Assembly (NCBI GenBank): GCA_009792885.1
Contig: WMCF01000153.1
Span: 646,134-710,133, forward strand
Direction: 5' to 3'
Length of the DNA stretch: 64,000 nucleotides
Origin: Eremophila alpestris peregrina
Lineage: Eukaryota > Chordata > Aves > Passeriformes > Alaudidae
The notes beneath the pieces are model-generated. The model was not told the origin of the DNA and did not search any database. It saw nothing but the letters and a program-made list of their open reading frames with translations. A program made the position numbers and the translations under genes. This document shows positions 24,401 to 37,498 of this stretch, one piece after another (position 1 is the first letter of the stretch; every line of letters begins with the position of its first letter).

Positions 24401-27400
24401 TAACGTCCCTTGCAACCCAAACCATTCAATGGTTTTAACATACAAACACCCCAGGGTTCAGTGCTGTTACTGATACAGAGCATCCAAGGATATTCTCTAT
24501 TAAAAGTGTCATGTGGTCTTGTGCACACATGATGTTGTTTGAAGGAGCACAGTGCAAAACAGAATGATGCTGTGTTGGATAATTCCTCTTTTGTTGTGGA
24601 AATGCTTTTTCCTCTTCACTGGTCAAAAAAAGTAGGAGTCTGGGAAGGTAGTCAAAAGAGCTACCTTAAAAAGGGAGAAGCTCTTTAAAGCTCAGGAAAT
24701 AAGGAGCGTTAGAATCTGGAGTAGGAGTGAATATATTCATATTTTGTAGACTATTCAGTTTCTCAGATTTCTCTTTTACTGTTCACTTTTCCCAGAAGGG
24801 TGCAGAAGGGTGGGAATTCTGCACAGCTACTCTCCAGAGCTTTGGGTTCTGTCTTAACTTTGGGTTGGGAATTGTTTTTATTAGATGGGCTGAGCTGGGC
24901 ACAATAAATAATTCTTTCCTATTCCTTTGCTTACAGGTGATAGAAGTTACTTCTCCAACAGCTGGGAGTGTCCTGGTGGACTTGTCCCAGCTTCAGATGT
25001 TCCAGGTGTGCCGTGAGGTTTCTGTGAGGACAATGTCTCAGTACGGGGAGTCCGTGGATTCTATTCCAGCCCAGATTTCCTTGGTCCTGCTGCGATCCTC
25101 CCACTGCACTTCCCCTGTGTGCACCACTGTCCCCTCCAGACTGGCCCAGGGGGGCCCTAGGGCCTCGCTGCCTGCCTGCAGCCCACAGCACATGCCTGCG
25201 CTCCCGCTCCGTCAGAAAATTCCTACTGAGAGCTCAGATGCCAAATTGACTGATCCCTCCTCCAGCCCTGTCGGCTCAGCACGGCCCCTGACAGAGAAAG
25301 CCTCTTCCCCACCACACCTCCCTTCCCCTAGTGCTTCCTTGGTGCAGGCTCCAGGGAGTTCCACACAGGGGTTGGACACGGTGGGAGACAAGAAATGCCT
25401 GAGTGTGCCTCCCCAGCAGGCTGCCACAGTGCTCCCAGGGCAGGGCACAGAGCCTGGCCCTTCCCAGGAACTGGGATTGCTGCAGCCGGCTGAAGGGACA
25501 GAGGTTCAGGTAAGTGCTTACATCTCCTGTCCAGTGCCAGGTGTGCAGGGAAGGGTGATGGGGAGTGGGACAAGATGCCAGTGAGCACCTTTCTGTGACA
25601 CAGTGTTGCCTCTGGGTCATCATCCAGCGGTGGCAAACTGTCAAGGAGTTTTGGCTGCTTGTGTACCTGGAAGATGCACCTCACCTCTTGATTTTGTTTG
25701 CTAGCAGATGAGGAACAGAGTGAGATAAGGAAGAATTTGCAGAGTTAAAAGGTTAAAAGGATTTTCCCATGTTAGTCTGGCATTGCTGTGCTCTCTGACT
25801 TGAAGGGACCTTCTTCAGTCTGGTGGGTTTGCACAAGACAGTGGTAGAGCACCTTAGTGGATGGCAGAGTGAGGCAGCCATGGCTGCAGAACTGGCAAAC
25901 TGTTCTGACACTGGCTAGTTGGGGTTCCCAGTGGATGAGTGAAATTCCCAGTGGAATTCCCAGCAGGGTGGGTGAGTGCTTTCAGAGTTCTTTTAGGACT
26001 CACAGTGGTGAGGATGTCTGAGAGCCATATAATGATGGTGAATGATTGCTCTGTGACCACAGGGAAGTGGGCCCTCCTGGTGTGGGATGTATTACGTGAG
26101 GGAAAAGGATCTATTTCCTATTCTGACTTTTCCCATCAGAACTCATGGGAGTGCTTCAGACTGTTAAATTCAGCACAACTTCGTTAATCATGGCAGTGTG
26201 ACCTTGTGAAGACTCAGAGTTAGGCTGAGACTTCTGAGAATTACTGAAGCAACAGCAGCGTGGTGGGCCCAAGCCCAAAGGCCAGCTCAATACCCAGAAG
26301 AACTGAGATGCCGAGTCCAAAATTTCAGTGATCAGCTCCTGGTCATTTGCAGCTCACAGTACCTTAGGTCAACTGCTGGATTCATTTACCCACATTTCAT
26401 AGAATCATGGAATGGTTGGGGTTTGAAGGCACATTACAGATCATCTGGTACATGACATGACAGGGACACCTTCCACTAGGCCAGGCTGCTCCAAGCCCCG
26501 TCCAACCTGACCTTGAACGCTTCCAGGGATGAGGAGTGTCCTGGTGGATTTGTCCCAGCTTCAGATGTTTGTGGTGTGCCAAGAGGTTTCTGTGAGAATG
26601 ATGTCTCAGCCAATGGATTCAGTTCCAGCCCAGATTTCCTTGGTTTTCTGTGAGCCTGTTACTGCACTTCACCTGTTTCCAGCGTTGTTGCCTCCAGGAA
26701 TTCAGATGTCTGGTGTAGATAGCTGCACTTGTGATGGTTGCTTTGCTTCCTTTGTGGAGATGAGTGAAATAGGTGCTCCCAGGATGCAAATCATCCTGCT
26801 CACTTGAGGTGTGTCTCTTTACTAGGCTGTCAGCAAAGGGAAATAGGACAGGAAATCTGAGCTGTGGGATTAGACATGAGATCAGGACCTGGCTGGCTTT
26901 TGTCTGAGCCCAGGGAACATTGAGAAGCTTGACACTGCAATGTCTCAATGTCCCTGTGGTCTGATCCTTCTGTGTATTCAAGTGTGCCTGGTACATAAGG
27001 ACATGGTTGTGCTCCATTGCAAAATGCAGGGAGGCTCCCTTGGTTAGAGTAAGAGAAAGATGTCGTTGATGAAGGCCCACCTGCCTCACCCTACTTGTTC
27101 CTGGAGCCCCATTCCTTCATCTGCTAGAGGTTTTCTTGGACTGGTTGAAATACAGATAAAGACTTTCTTTAATTCTCACTAGGAGACCTATTAAGGAGTT
27201 TGTTGTACTCTCTGTGTACAATAATGAACTGTTCTTTATAAATTCCCCTTGTCTTCATACCCCAGGAAGTCCTGGAGAAGTGTCCTCATCTCCAACTCAG
27301 CCCAACTTGCCAGGTGGTGTCTAGGCCATTCCTCTGGCAGATGACAGTGGGAAATGACCTTGTTGTATAGCTTGGGCTCTTTTTGCTGCTCTGAAACTTG

Positions 27401-30400
27401 TTACTGTCAATACCCTTGTGGGCCTTTGCTGAGCTGCAGCACTGGGGGCACTGTGTGTCTCGTGGGACCTGAGGACAGGGTGGGGTTTGTTCCAGGGCTG
27501 GCCAACATTGCCAGCTGCAAGTTGCCTGCCAAAATATTCATATGCCTACAGCAAAGAACACATCAGAGGGCCAAAGAACTTGGGGTCATAAGACTCTGTT
27601 TTGGTGCATAAGTAGTCTGAGACATCTCTCCTTGATTTCACTGTTGGCTTGATTCCCAGATGGAGCAACCAAGAACCAAAGCACCAGAGCTGGAAAGCCT
27701 GACGAACAGCAGGGTGAAGCTGGAAACAGAAACCTGCCATGTGTGCTCTGTGGAGGAGGCACCCAAAGGTCCTAGTCCTGACATGGAGAGAGAGACAGAG
27801 AAACACCTAAGCCCAGAGCCTCCATCCTCCCCGAGCCAGGCTGGGGGGACACAGGACACCTTCCAAGAAGGAAACACGAGTGGGAGCAGCTGCCAGGACT
27901 TCCTGAGGTTGTTTCCTGGCAAGGAGGTGATGAAAGAAATGTCCAGAGTGAAAAGAGAGGTTTGTTTAACCTTGATTGAATGTGTGTGCCTATGGGGGGA
28001 TGTGAACTGTACTTGACCTCCTGTTTTCCAGCCTTAGGCAGTGCTGTTCTGCAGGCTGTGAAGTGAGGCTGATGGTTGTGTGTGTCCACACATGCCAGTC
28101 ATTCCCTTGGGTGCCCACTTCCCTTCCTACCACACCTGAGCTGTGTATGTGCTCAGAGAAAGGAAAAATGTTCCTTTGTTGCTGAAATAGAGCCTGGGAG
28201 AACTGAGAAAGTGTGTTTTGCTTTTCAATAGCAAGAAGAAAAACTGTCAGAAATGGGCCGCCGACAGTTGACCCTTTTCACTGAGCACAACCGGAGTTCT
28301 GACCTTTCAGATATTTTGGAAGAGGAGGAAGAAGATGAGCTGTCTTCAGAAGCTCTGGAAGAGAAGAAATGGGACCAGGGAGAGCTGTGTTCCCAGGAGA
28401 ATGGGGAAAAGGTAATCTGTCCTGAGTGCTGCTTGTGGGGAGTGCCAGTGCAGCCATTCCATGCCATCAACTCACAGGAGGAGGAGCTGGGCTGAGCCTT
28501 TCCCAAGGTCCTGCTGCTTTTGCTCCCAGTGTTTGCTCAAGGTATTAAAAGCACAAGGTCTTTGGGAGAGGGAAGGGTGTTTGTTTGTCATGAACGGAGC
28601 CAGGGTTTAATTAATTGGAAAAACACGTGATGTGATGTGATGTTTAAAATCCAGGGTCAAAATCCATGGTATTGATTGAATTCTTAACACAGATAGTAAA
28701 CAGGTTAACAGTCAACACTCTGAGGCGCGGTTGGGTTTGGGGTGTCCTATGAAGGGCCAGGAGTTAGCCTCAATCCTTGTTGGTCCCTTCCAGCTCAGGA
28801 TATTCCCTGATTCTATGATTATTTGGCTTAGGCATTGATACTTTCTGTAGCCAGGGATGACCTGTAGGAGCAGAGTTGTGGCTTTACAGTTCAAATGCTG
28901 CAATGGATGAAATCTTGCCTGAGCAGATGTGTAAGTGACCAAAGTGACCAGCTTAATTCATGCTCAGAGAGTTAAATCTGGTCTGAATGCACCTGTGGGA
29001 ATGTGATTCCAACTGTATGGCCTGGAACTGTTGTGTAACCATACAGATTACAGCAGTTGGGATGAATGTCCATGAGGGAAAACACTGAGGGTGAGAGTCT
29101 GGAAAATTAAAAAGATTTCCAGGAAACGTGATATGCCTGAAGGGCAAGAAAGCACCCTCTCTTTAATTTTTCATGTGACTGAAGAACATCTGTAGTTGAT
29201 GGTGCCCTATGTGGCTGCTGGTCTGCAGGGATGGTGAGCACTAAATGGTAGCAGACAATGTAGTGACTTTGGAGTAAATTTCCTTTCTCCTTCTGAAGGG
29301 GCTTCTGCTTCCCAGGTGAGGAATTGGACCTTCAGTGCAGCACATCAGAACCTGGTGGCTGGAGGGGCTGGGGCTGCCTTTCAAGGTTTTGGAAAGGTTT
29401 CCAGTTGTTGGGATTGGACTGGGAAAAAAATGGAAGAAAAACAAGTTTCCTGGAAAGAGAAAGAAGGAAATAAGAGCAATCAAGAACACTATTCTTTACC
29501 TTTTTTTTTTTTCCCCTGGCTGTTTTATTTGCCGCAATGTTTTTATTTGGTTGGGTTTTTTTCTGTAAAGAAACACCAAAACCCTGCTCATATCCTGTTG
29601 AGCTGAACAGCCTGGTGCTTCTTGACTGGATAAAGCGATTGTTTTCTGTGCTGGCAGTGACAAAGTAAGGGTGACAAGATACTGAATGGAGAGAGGACAT
29701 GAGGGACAGGAAGCTTTAGGGCACAGAGCTCCCATTACTGCCTTATGTATTGAAAGGAATGTGACTGGAATAGGGCTGTTTTCTAGGATTCTGCATATTT
29801 AACTAAATTTTCTGTTATTTTGAGACTCCTCAGCCAACTCTTTCAGTATCCAGAGGATGAAAACACAGAGGGGTGCTGCTTTTAAAGTGTTTTATCCTTA
29901 AATAAGTTGTTTAAATTCTGAAACCATTTATTATATTAAAACTCCAAAGCAGAAGCCACAACTTTGCAAACAGCTAAAAGAAGTCTTACTGAACTTATTT
30001 TATGGTTGTATTTATGAATTCTCCATATTCCTAATTGGTGCTAACAAGGCAGGAGCCTTGAGCATGTGTTCTGTAAGGAGAATTTGAGAAAAGTGAAGGG
30101 TTTTTGATCTGGAGGATTTGAGTGGGCAATTTTGTAACTGCCTATAACTATATGCGTGTTGGTTAAAAGGATGAAAACCAAAGTCTTCTTGTTTCTGGGA
30201 GGTGATACATTAAAAGAGGCAGAAATCATCAGCTGTTTTTTGGCATGTTCGTGTTGGAGATGAGTTCAAACCTCAAGGAGGGCAGTGCAGCCTTGGAACT
30301 GATCCCCAGAGGGTTCAGGATCTCCATTCTTAGGTGTTTTCAAACCTCATCTAAGCAAAGACACAGATTTATTGTTGGCAACAGTCCTGCTGCAATTGGG

Positions 30401-33400
30401 AGACTGAACTGGAGACCTCTGGAGGTCCCTTCAACCAGTTCTAAATATAATTCAAGACCAACTTTTGCTTGGAAAAAGCTGTAGAGGTTGAAGCTATCAG
30501 TAGACAGCTTGCAACCACCTTTGTTTCTCCCACACTGTGGTTCAGTTTTTAATTATCTCTGAACAGATCTGCTTATGGCTGTAGATTAAAACATCAGCAG
30601 CTACACACGCTTTGTAAGCTATTTGTAAGTGCCTGTAGAACACATAATGATATAACTTGTCAGGGAAGTTGAACAAGAGACCTCCAGAGGTATCTTCCCA
30701 CCAAAATGACACTATGCACCTGGGATTTTACCTTTTATGTTGGTGCTAATGTAATACGAAATAAACCCATAAATTCTACAGTTGGTCCACAACAAATTGT
30801 ATAATTCAGCAGTGTTGTGCCCAAACTTTTCTGTAACCTGGTAGTTTCTCACCCATCTGCAAGTGAACCTCATGTCTGTGTGGCCCTTTGAGGTAAAGGG
30901 TTTTCCTTTGTTTTTGTGGGAATTCTTCTCCTGGATTTGCAGACAGGAACTTGCAGTAGGGCTGCACTTTGCTAGGAGATGGGAAAGGCCGAGGCAGCAA
31001 CATCTCCAAGGGGTGTCCTACAGCTATTCCTTGTGCTCCAGGGAGAGGACAGAGCTAAGGGGGACCCATGGCTCCATGGGTGTGCAAAGGCTGAGGCTCA
31101 GCCCTGTGGACAGAAGAGCCCACTCAGCTCTGCCATGGAGGGACGGCGCCTCTCCTGCCCCCATCCCACCCCGAGGGTGCCAAGCTGTGGGGAATCCTTC
31201 CTGTGGCAGGATGAGAGGTGCTGCAGGTAGCTGTGTGTGTACAGGAGAGGCTGGGAGGGAGCTCTTCCATGCATTTACCTTCCTCGCTTCCCGCTGCATT
31301 GCTGGTTCATCCAATTGCTTTTGCCAGAAGATACATTGCTCGTTCTGCCCCGTCCCCTTGCTTTGCTGCAGCCACAGCTCCATCCTGCTCTGCTGGGAGG
31401 GAATCAGGGTCACTTTGCCTCTTGTTTTAATGTTTATTTCCTCTCTTTTTTCCTTTGCTTGTCCTGGCTGTGGCTTTTCTCGGGGTCTGGGTACAGATGG
31501 ATCTTTGTGATACTGACAGCGATGAGGAGATTCTGGAGAGGATCCTGGAGCTCCCGCTTCAGAAGAACCACAGCAAGAAATTATTTAGCATTCCTGAAGT
31601 GACTGAGGATGAGGATGAAGACGAGGATGAGAAGGGTGTTACAGAAGAAAAGACAGACCCTCAAGACTCCTTGGAAACGCAAACCTACCATTCAGGAAGA
31701 ACAGAGAAACCACCCAACAGCAAGGAGCCATTTCTAAAGGAAGATGGGAATAATACCTCCATGGATGTGTCTGCTCAGACTCTGCAGAGGCAGCATGGTA
31801 GTAAGGAGAGCAGAGTGGATGCTGACCATGCAAATCCTGCCTTTGGCCAGCTGACTTGCAGTCAAAAGAAGGCACACTGGAACTGGGGCTATCAGGAGAA
31901 TGATGCAAAGTCTGGGAGTGAGACAAGTGCCTCTTGGAGCAAGAAGAAGGGAAATAATTACCGAGAGAAGATCCGGAGTCGGCCTGAGATAAGTAGGAAG
32001 AGACAGAGTGATCTAACAGAGCACTGCAGTCGTCTGCTGGGCAACTGCAGCCAGATGGGGAGCGGGTTATACAGAGCTCCGAGTCTCAGGGAGGAGCTGA
32101 ATGTTATCAGCAGTGCTGGTGGGAAGGAGGGGTTGGATATGTTCAGCCGGGCCAGACAAGGCACCTTACGGAAAAAAGCCCCAAGAGCAGTGGGATCAGG
32201 GGGGGCAGAACCTGCTGTGATGGCAATGCACTGCCTCAGCCCCAGGAGCCTGGAAATAGACATCGAATATGACTCTGAAGATGATCTGGATTCAACCTGT
32301 GCATCCTCCCTGGAGAGCCGGCTGTGGCCAGAGAGGTCCCAGAGCTGCCAGGGGGACTGGAGTGATTGTCCCAGTCAGTTTGAGGTTGCCCATCCGGGTG
32401 GCAGAAGGGACCCGACCAGGCTGGAGATGATGGAAGAGCAGGGTATGGAGTGGGCCGGGTCTCCGAGCCGGCACCTACAATTCTTCTGCCGGGAGAAGGA
32501 AGCCCCGAGGTGTGAGAGCAGTTCTGAGGAGCAGGGCTGGGAGCTGGACTGTAAGTCACCTGGCTGGAGAAGGAGGCTCGAACATTCTTCGAAGGGGATA
32601 CATAGCACCTCCTTGCACAAAAGGGTTGGGTGACTTTTCCTATTCTGGCTTTGAAGCAGCTTGCAGTGGTGCTGGCTTCCCTCTGCTTCCCTGGCCTGCC
32701 TGTATCTTGCTTTGTTCAGTGTTGTCCAGAGAAAGGACCCTCCTCTAGGATTGTCTGGAAGAATATCTAAGAGATTCTGTAGTTCTGTGCTGCTCCGTGG
32801 CTTTTCTTGTAGTAGCTGCTTCTGCTTTTCCTGCTCCCTGATCAAGTGTCACTGATGCAGTATTCCTTTTCACATTGGGTTTTCCTCCCCACGGCAGGAG
32901 GCTGTGGGAGCCAAACAAAAATCCCTGGTGCAATAAGCTGATTGGTGAAAGCTTTGTGTAGATGCTGACTGCAATGTCATTGCCTCCCCTTGAAATGCCC
33001 TTTCCTGCATCTTCACCCTCACCAAGGGAATCATCACTGGTGCCTGGCAGGGTGCCTGCCTGTCCTCAGTTCTGTTTTCCAACTCCCTTGGTCTTTCCAG
33101 CTCTAGAGTGTCCCTGAAGAGGAATGTTGCATTTGGATGCACTGCTCTTTGTGGAGTGCGTTTGGGCTGAGCGCTGTTCAGGGAGTTGGAAGGCAGAGGC
33201 TGCTGCTAACTCTCTGGTGATTCCAATTGCAGGTATCCAGTCATAAAGATTCCAGGGGCCCAGAGCCATCTGGCACAGCCACCTGGCAGGCTCCTAACAG
33301 GAGACGGAGCAAGAGCGTAAGAAGAAGCCAAATGCAGAAACCTTTGCTCTCTAGTCCAGGTGAGCAGGAACGGGGAGAGAGGTGGGCAGCAGGAGAGATG

Positions 33401-36400
33401 GAAGCTCCTGGAAATGGTTGGGGAGAGGCTGGCAGGCAGTGCCTGGGCCATGCAGGGCTGGGGCAGGGCTGACGTTCTCGCTTTCTGTGTCCCCTCTGTG
33501 CACAGGCCCTCCAACAAGGAGCACTGCTCCTGAGAGCTCCAGCAAAGATGATGGCATTCGGATCTTTGTGGCTCTCTTTGACTACGATCCTGTCTCCATG
33601 TCCCCTAACCCTGATGCAGCAGAAGAGGAGCTCCCATTTAAGGAGGGGCAGATCCTAAAAGTAAGATCTCCTACTCTATGGATCTGTCTGGTGTTCCAGG
33701 AGCAGCATAAACCTTGGGATGTCTGCAGCTTCCTCACGAGGGAAGTAGAGGGGCAGATGCTGATATCTTCTCTCTGGTTACCTTATGGAATGGCTGGAGC
33801 TGTGTCAGGGAGGGTTGGGTTGAATTTTGGGAAAGGGAATGGGCACAGCCCCAAGGCTGCCAGAGCTCCAGGAGCATTTGGACACTGCTCCCAGAGATGC
33901 ACAGGGTGGGATTGTTGGGGTGTCTGTGCAGGGCCAGGGGCTTGACCAGATGATCCTTGGGGGTCCCTTCCCAGCTCAGGATGTTCTGAGAATCTTTGTG
34001 CAGCTCAGTCTCTGCAGCATAAACATTCTATTTCCTTTTGCAGGTTTGTGGAGACAAGGATGCTGATGGTTTTTACAGGGGAGAATGTGCTGGAAGGGAG
34101 GGATACATTCCATGCAACATGGTGTCCGAAGTTCCTGTGGAGAGCAGTGAGCTCAAGCAGCAGCTCTTAAAGCAGGGGTTCCTGCCTGTGGACACGGAGA
34201 GCCCAGGTACTGTGTGTGTGTGTGCCCTGCTCCTGTAGCTCTTTGCTGGAATGATGGAAGCTCAGTCTGTCATGTGGCCAGTGCACCCACCAAACCCATC
34301 TCGAGGGCTGCCCCTGGATCTGCAGCCTGGTTTAGTGGCTGCTCCACAGCAGGGAGATCTGGCTGGATGTGGGTGTTCCAAGCTCTCAGTTTATCCCTGA
34401 CTCCACTGCAGCATTTGCAGCTGCTCCTGGGCTTGAGGTGTGTGAATTCAGCACAAAGTAAGGCTACACCTTGCTAGGGAGAGGGAAACAGAAGCGTTTG
34501 AAGAGCAGCTGAAGTATGTGAACAAGAGTTTTCACTCTGTTCTCTCCTTTGTTTTGAAAACCTGTGACTGAACTCTTGGGATGACCCTGCTCTTGGATGA
34601 GAGAATCTGTGACTTGGGAATGGACATGGGGAAGGGGGAAGAAAGGTGTGAGACAGCAAGGTAGGCCAGACAGGAGTGTACAAGGAGCAAACCTGTTCCT
34701 CCTTACTTATTCCCTGAAGTATGTGGCCAGTGCTTTGTAGAGTGCCTTTGCAGAGGCTTTTATGTACTCAGAGAGGAGAGGGAGCAGCACTAGGATGTGC
34801 AGCCAGTGCAGCTCAGGCTGAGTCAGGCTCAGTGGCTGTGAGCTGCCCCTGCTGTGAATACTGGTGTCCCAGTGCCTGTCCCTCATGCCTCCTACCTCTC
34901 ATCCTGCACTCCTCTGTGCACCCTCTACTGCCAGTGCCAATTGTTGGATCTGCTCCACTTATTAAAACACTGGGATATTCCTGGTTTGCCTGGTCCCTGC
35001 TAGTTCAGCAGTGAAAAGCAGCACAAGTGTTGGTCATAGTAAAGGTAAGCCCTGATATTGCCTGAGCCAGGAAAAAAACCCCAATCAACCTGAAAATAAG
35101 AAAACTCAAGAAAAAAAGGAGCAAACCAATTTTTTTTTCCTATTTCCATGGAGAGAGACCCAGTATCTAGCTCCAACAGACCTTTAAGGTTCCTTCCCAC
35201 CCAAACCATTCTATGATTCTGAGGGGCTGACAGTGCCCAGCTCCTAAATGTTGGTCACTGTAAAGTTGATCCTGAGGAGCACAGGAATTGAAGGAACCTG
35301 ATCCTTTCACTGTGTGATTTCTTGAATATATTTGTTCTTAGAGCTCTCCCATGTCTGAGGAGAGGAGATTGGAGTAAGGTGTTTTTCCCATTCATACTCT
35401 TTCTCCTGTGTATATGCCAGAGATGGCTGGATGCCTGTGGTGGCCTGTGTCCCTTGGTGGATACACAAGGCTCTCTCTGCCCTGCCCCACTGCATAGTCT
35501 TGGAAGAGTAAAGGATTTTAATAGCTCTGAGACTTCATTAAACATGATGGGTTTGAAAGTTTTGAGGAAGGTGGTGGTAGTCAGTAAGATGTGTGTACAG
35601 GGAGGGACTGTAGGTTTGTCACTGGTGGAGACACACCTCAGATCTTTAGGGCAGTTCTGGGCCCCTCTTGGCAAGGACACAGAGGGACTGGAGTGTGTCC
35701 AGGGAAGGGAACAGAGCTGGGGAAGGGTCTGGAGCCCCAGGAGCAGCTGAGGGAGCTGGGAAAGGGGCTCATCCTGGAGAAAAGGAGGCTCAGGGGGACC
35801 CTTGTGGCTCTGCACAGCTCCCTGACAGGAGGGGACAGCCGGATGTGGGTTGGACCTCGTGGTCTTAAAGGTCTTTTTCCAACAGTAGTGATTCTCTGAT
35901 TCCTTGGCACTTTGACTGGCTGTAGTCTGCTGTTTTCCTGCTGCCATAAACCCCTGTCACAGCCTTGTGACTAAGGAGATGCCTTGGACGAGTTTGTCTG
36001 GGCACTCCACAGGATCATTTAGGATTTCATCCAGTCCTGCCCCTGCTCAGTGCAGAAGCTTTAGCTAGAGACCTAGGATTTTTCAGGTGTTAATGGTACA
36101 AGGTTTTATTTTGTCCTTATGGTGCTGCTTCTGAAAGCTAAGGAGCAGCAAAGTCTGTCTGCTGTGAGCTGTGGAGTAGCTAAAAGGCATAAGTGCAGTG
36201 TGGATTTCTCTGTGTATTTGGGATATGGATCATGCCTTATGTGAGTCCGCATATGAGGCCCAGAGGACTTTGCCCGCAGAAGTCCTGTTGTCAGCCTCCC
36301 AGGGGAGGCATGTCATCTCCTCTGTCCCCCGTTCACTATTGAAGATGCTTCTCACTTTCCATTCACTGTCTGTTTCTCATGTCTATTTATTTGCTTTTTT

Positions 36401-37464
36401 GGTGTTTTTATTAAGGAAATGGCACATTTTCTACACCTTCACGCCGCCAAACCGTCCCTCCTCCAAAACCCAGACGCTCCAAGAAAGGTCTGTGTCACCC
36501 ACTGCATCCTCTTTGGTTTTTGCTATAGGATTACAGACTGCATTGAATTTTTACTACTTGATTTCAGGCCCCTCAGATGTTTGTACAACTGCTAGGAAGT
36601 GAAAAGAGAGCCTATCCCTGTGCTGGTGTTTTTAGCAACAGTGTTGTCTTTTATAGTTTGGAGCTTGACATCTGCTTCTTGTTACCTTCCTGAGTCCTTG
36701 TTACTGATGTAGACTTTGAGTTGCATGAACAGTTTGCTTCTGTTGTTTGCTGTCTTGGTGTCCTTTTTACTGTTTGTCAGTTGTGTCATGTGGTCACTGT
36801 TGGAGATGAGCTCTTACTAATGAGGCATTTTCTTTCCCCAGCAGGGCTGGACAAACAGGAGTACAAGTCTCAGCCAGGTGAGAGTTGCTTTTACTGGGGA
36901 GTAGGTAACGCCTGATTGAATTACAGATGTATTTTGTGTTCAAGGGCCAGTATGACATCCTGTGGTGCTGCTTCAGAGCCCTGTAACAAAAGGTTTTAGT
37001 TCTTTTGGTTTAGTGGTTGAGCTTTGGTTGAGCAGGGGGTGCTTGCAGGGGCAGTGCACCTGTTGTTCTGCTGTGGGCAGAGCAGGGCAATCTCTCGCTC
37101 ATCACATGCTGTAGTCCCTATGATCTAAGGGACACTGAGAGGGTGCTCCCTCTGCTGAGGTGCATAATCTGTTGATATCCAGAGAGGCCAAGTCTGCAAG
37201 CCCTTTGCCAGCCCATCGGATGCTGACCCAAAGCAGGGTTTAAATCCACAAATGTGTGTAGCAGCAGACTTGGCTTTTGTATGCTCAGCGCAGGTCTGTA
37301 GGTAATGGATCTGAGCAGGCAGGAAATTGTGGATGGCAGGGCCTGCACTTCCCTGTGTGCTGATCCCTGGTCCTTGGAGGATGAATTTTGTAGCTTAATA
37401 GCAGAACATTGTGGGAAGACAAATGCCCTTTCAAGACATTGCAAAGAGACAGCTGTCCTCTGTG

Positions 37465-37498
<34 letters not shown>

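Larger units (their letters stand above)
25510..27659 (+). other. TSPOAP1 intron
   Basis: Contains a CR1 fragment (26396-26526) abutting a partial copy of the previous exon (26527-26698). Otherwise unassigned. Confidence 0.75.
28412..31496 (+). other. TSPOAP1 intron
   Basis: About 3.1 kb. Contains CR1 tails at 28727-28820 and 30262-30448 and a probable third at about 30660-30710. The 215-codon open frame at 30863-31510 has no family features and overlaps the next acceptor, so I treat it as chance. Confidence 0.75.
34207..36415 (+). other. TSPOAP1 intron
   Basis: Contains CR1 pieces at 35148-35222 and 35640-35902. The 230-codon minus-strand frame at 35255-35947 crosses the CR1 copy and is not a gene. 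Confidence 0.75.

Noticed and set aside
24023..24473. Overlapping 140- and 151-codon frames on opposite strands
   Set aside because: Both lie within a CR1 copy.
30863..31510. 215-codon plus-strand open frame
   Set aside because: No domain, no supporting splice sites, odd Trp/Cys-rich composition, and it overlaps the acceptor of a real TSPOAP1 exon in another frame.
35255..35947. 230-codon minus-strand open frame
   Set aside because: Runs through a CR1 fragment (35640-35902) and otherwise intronic sequence.
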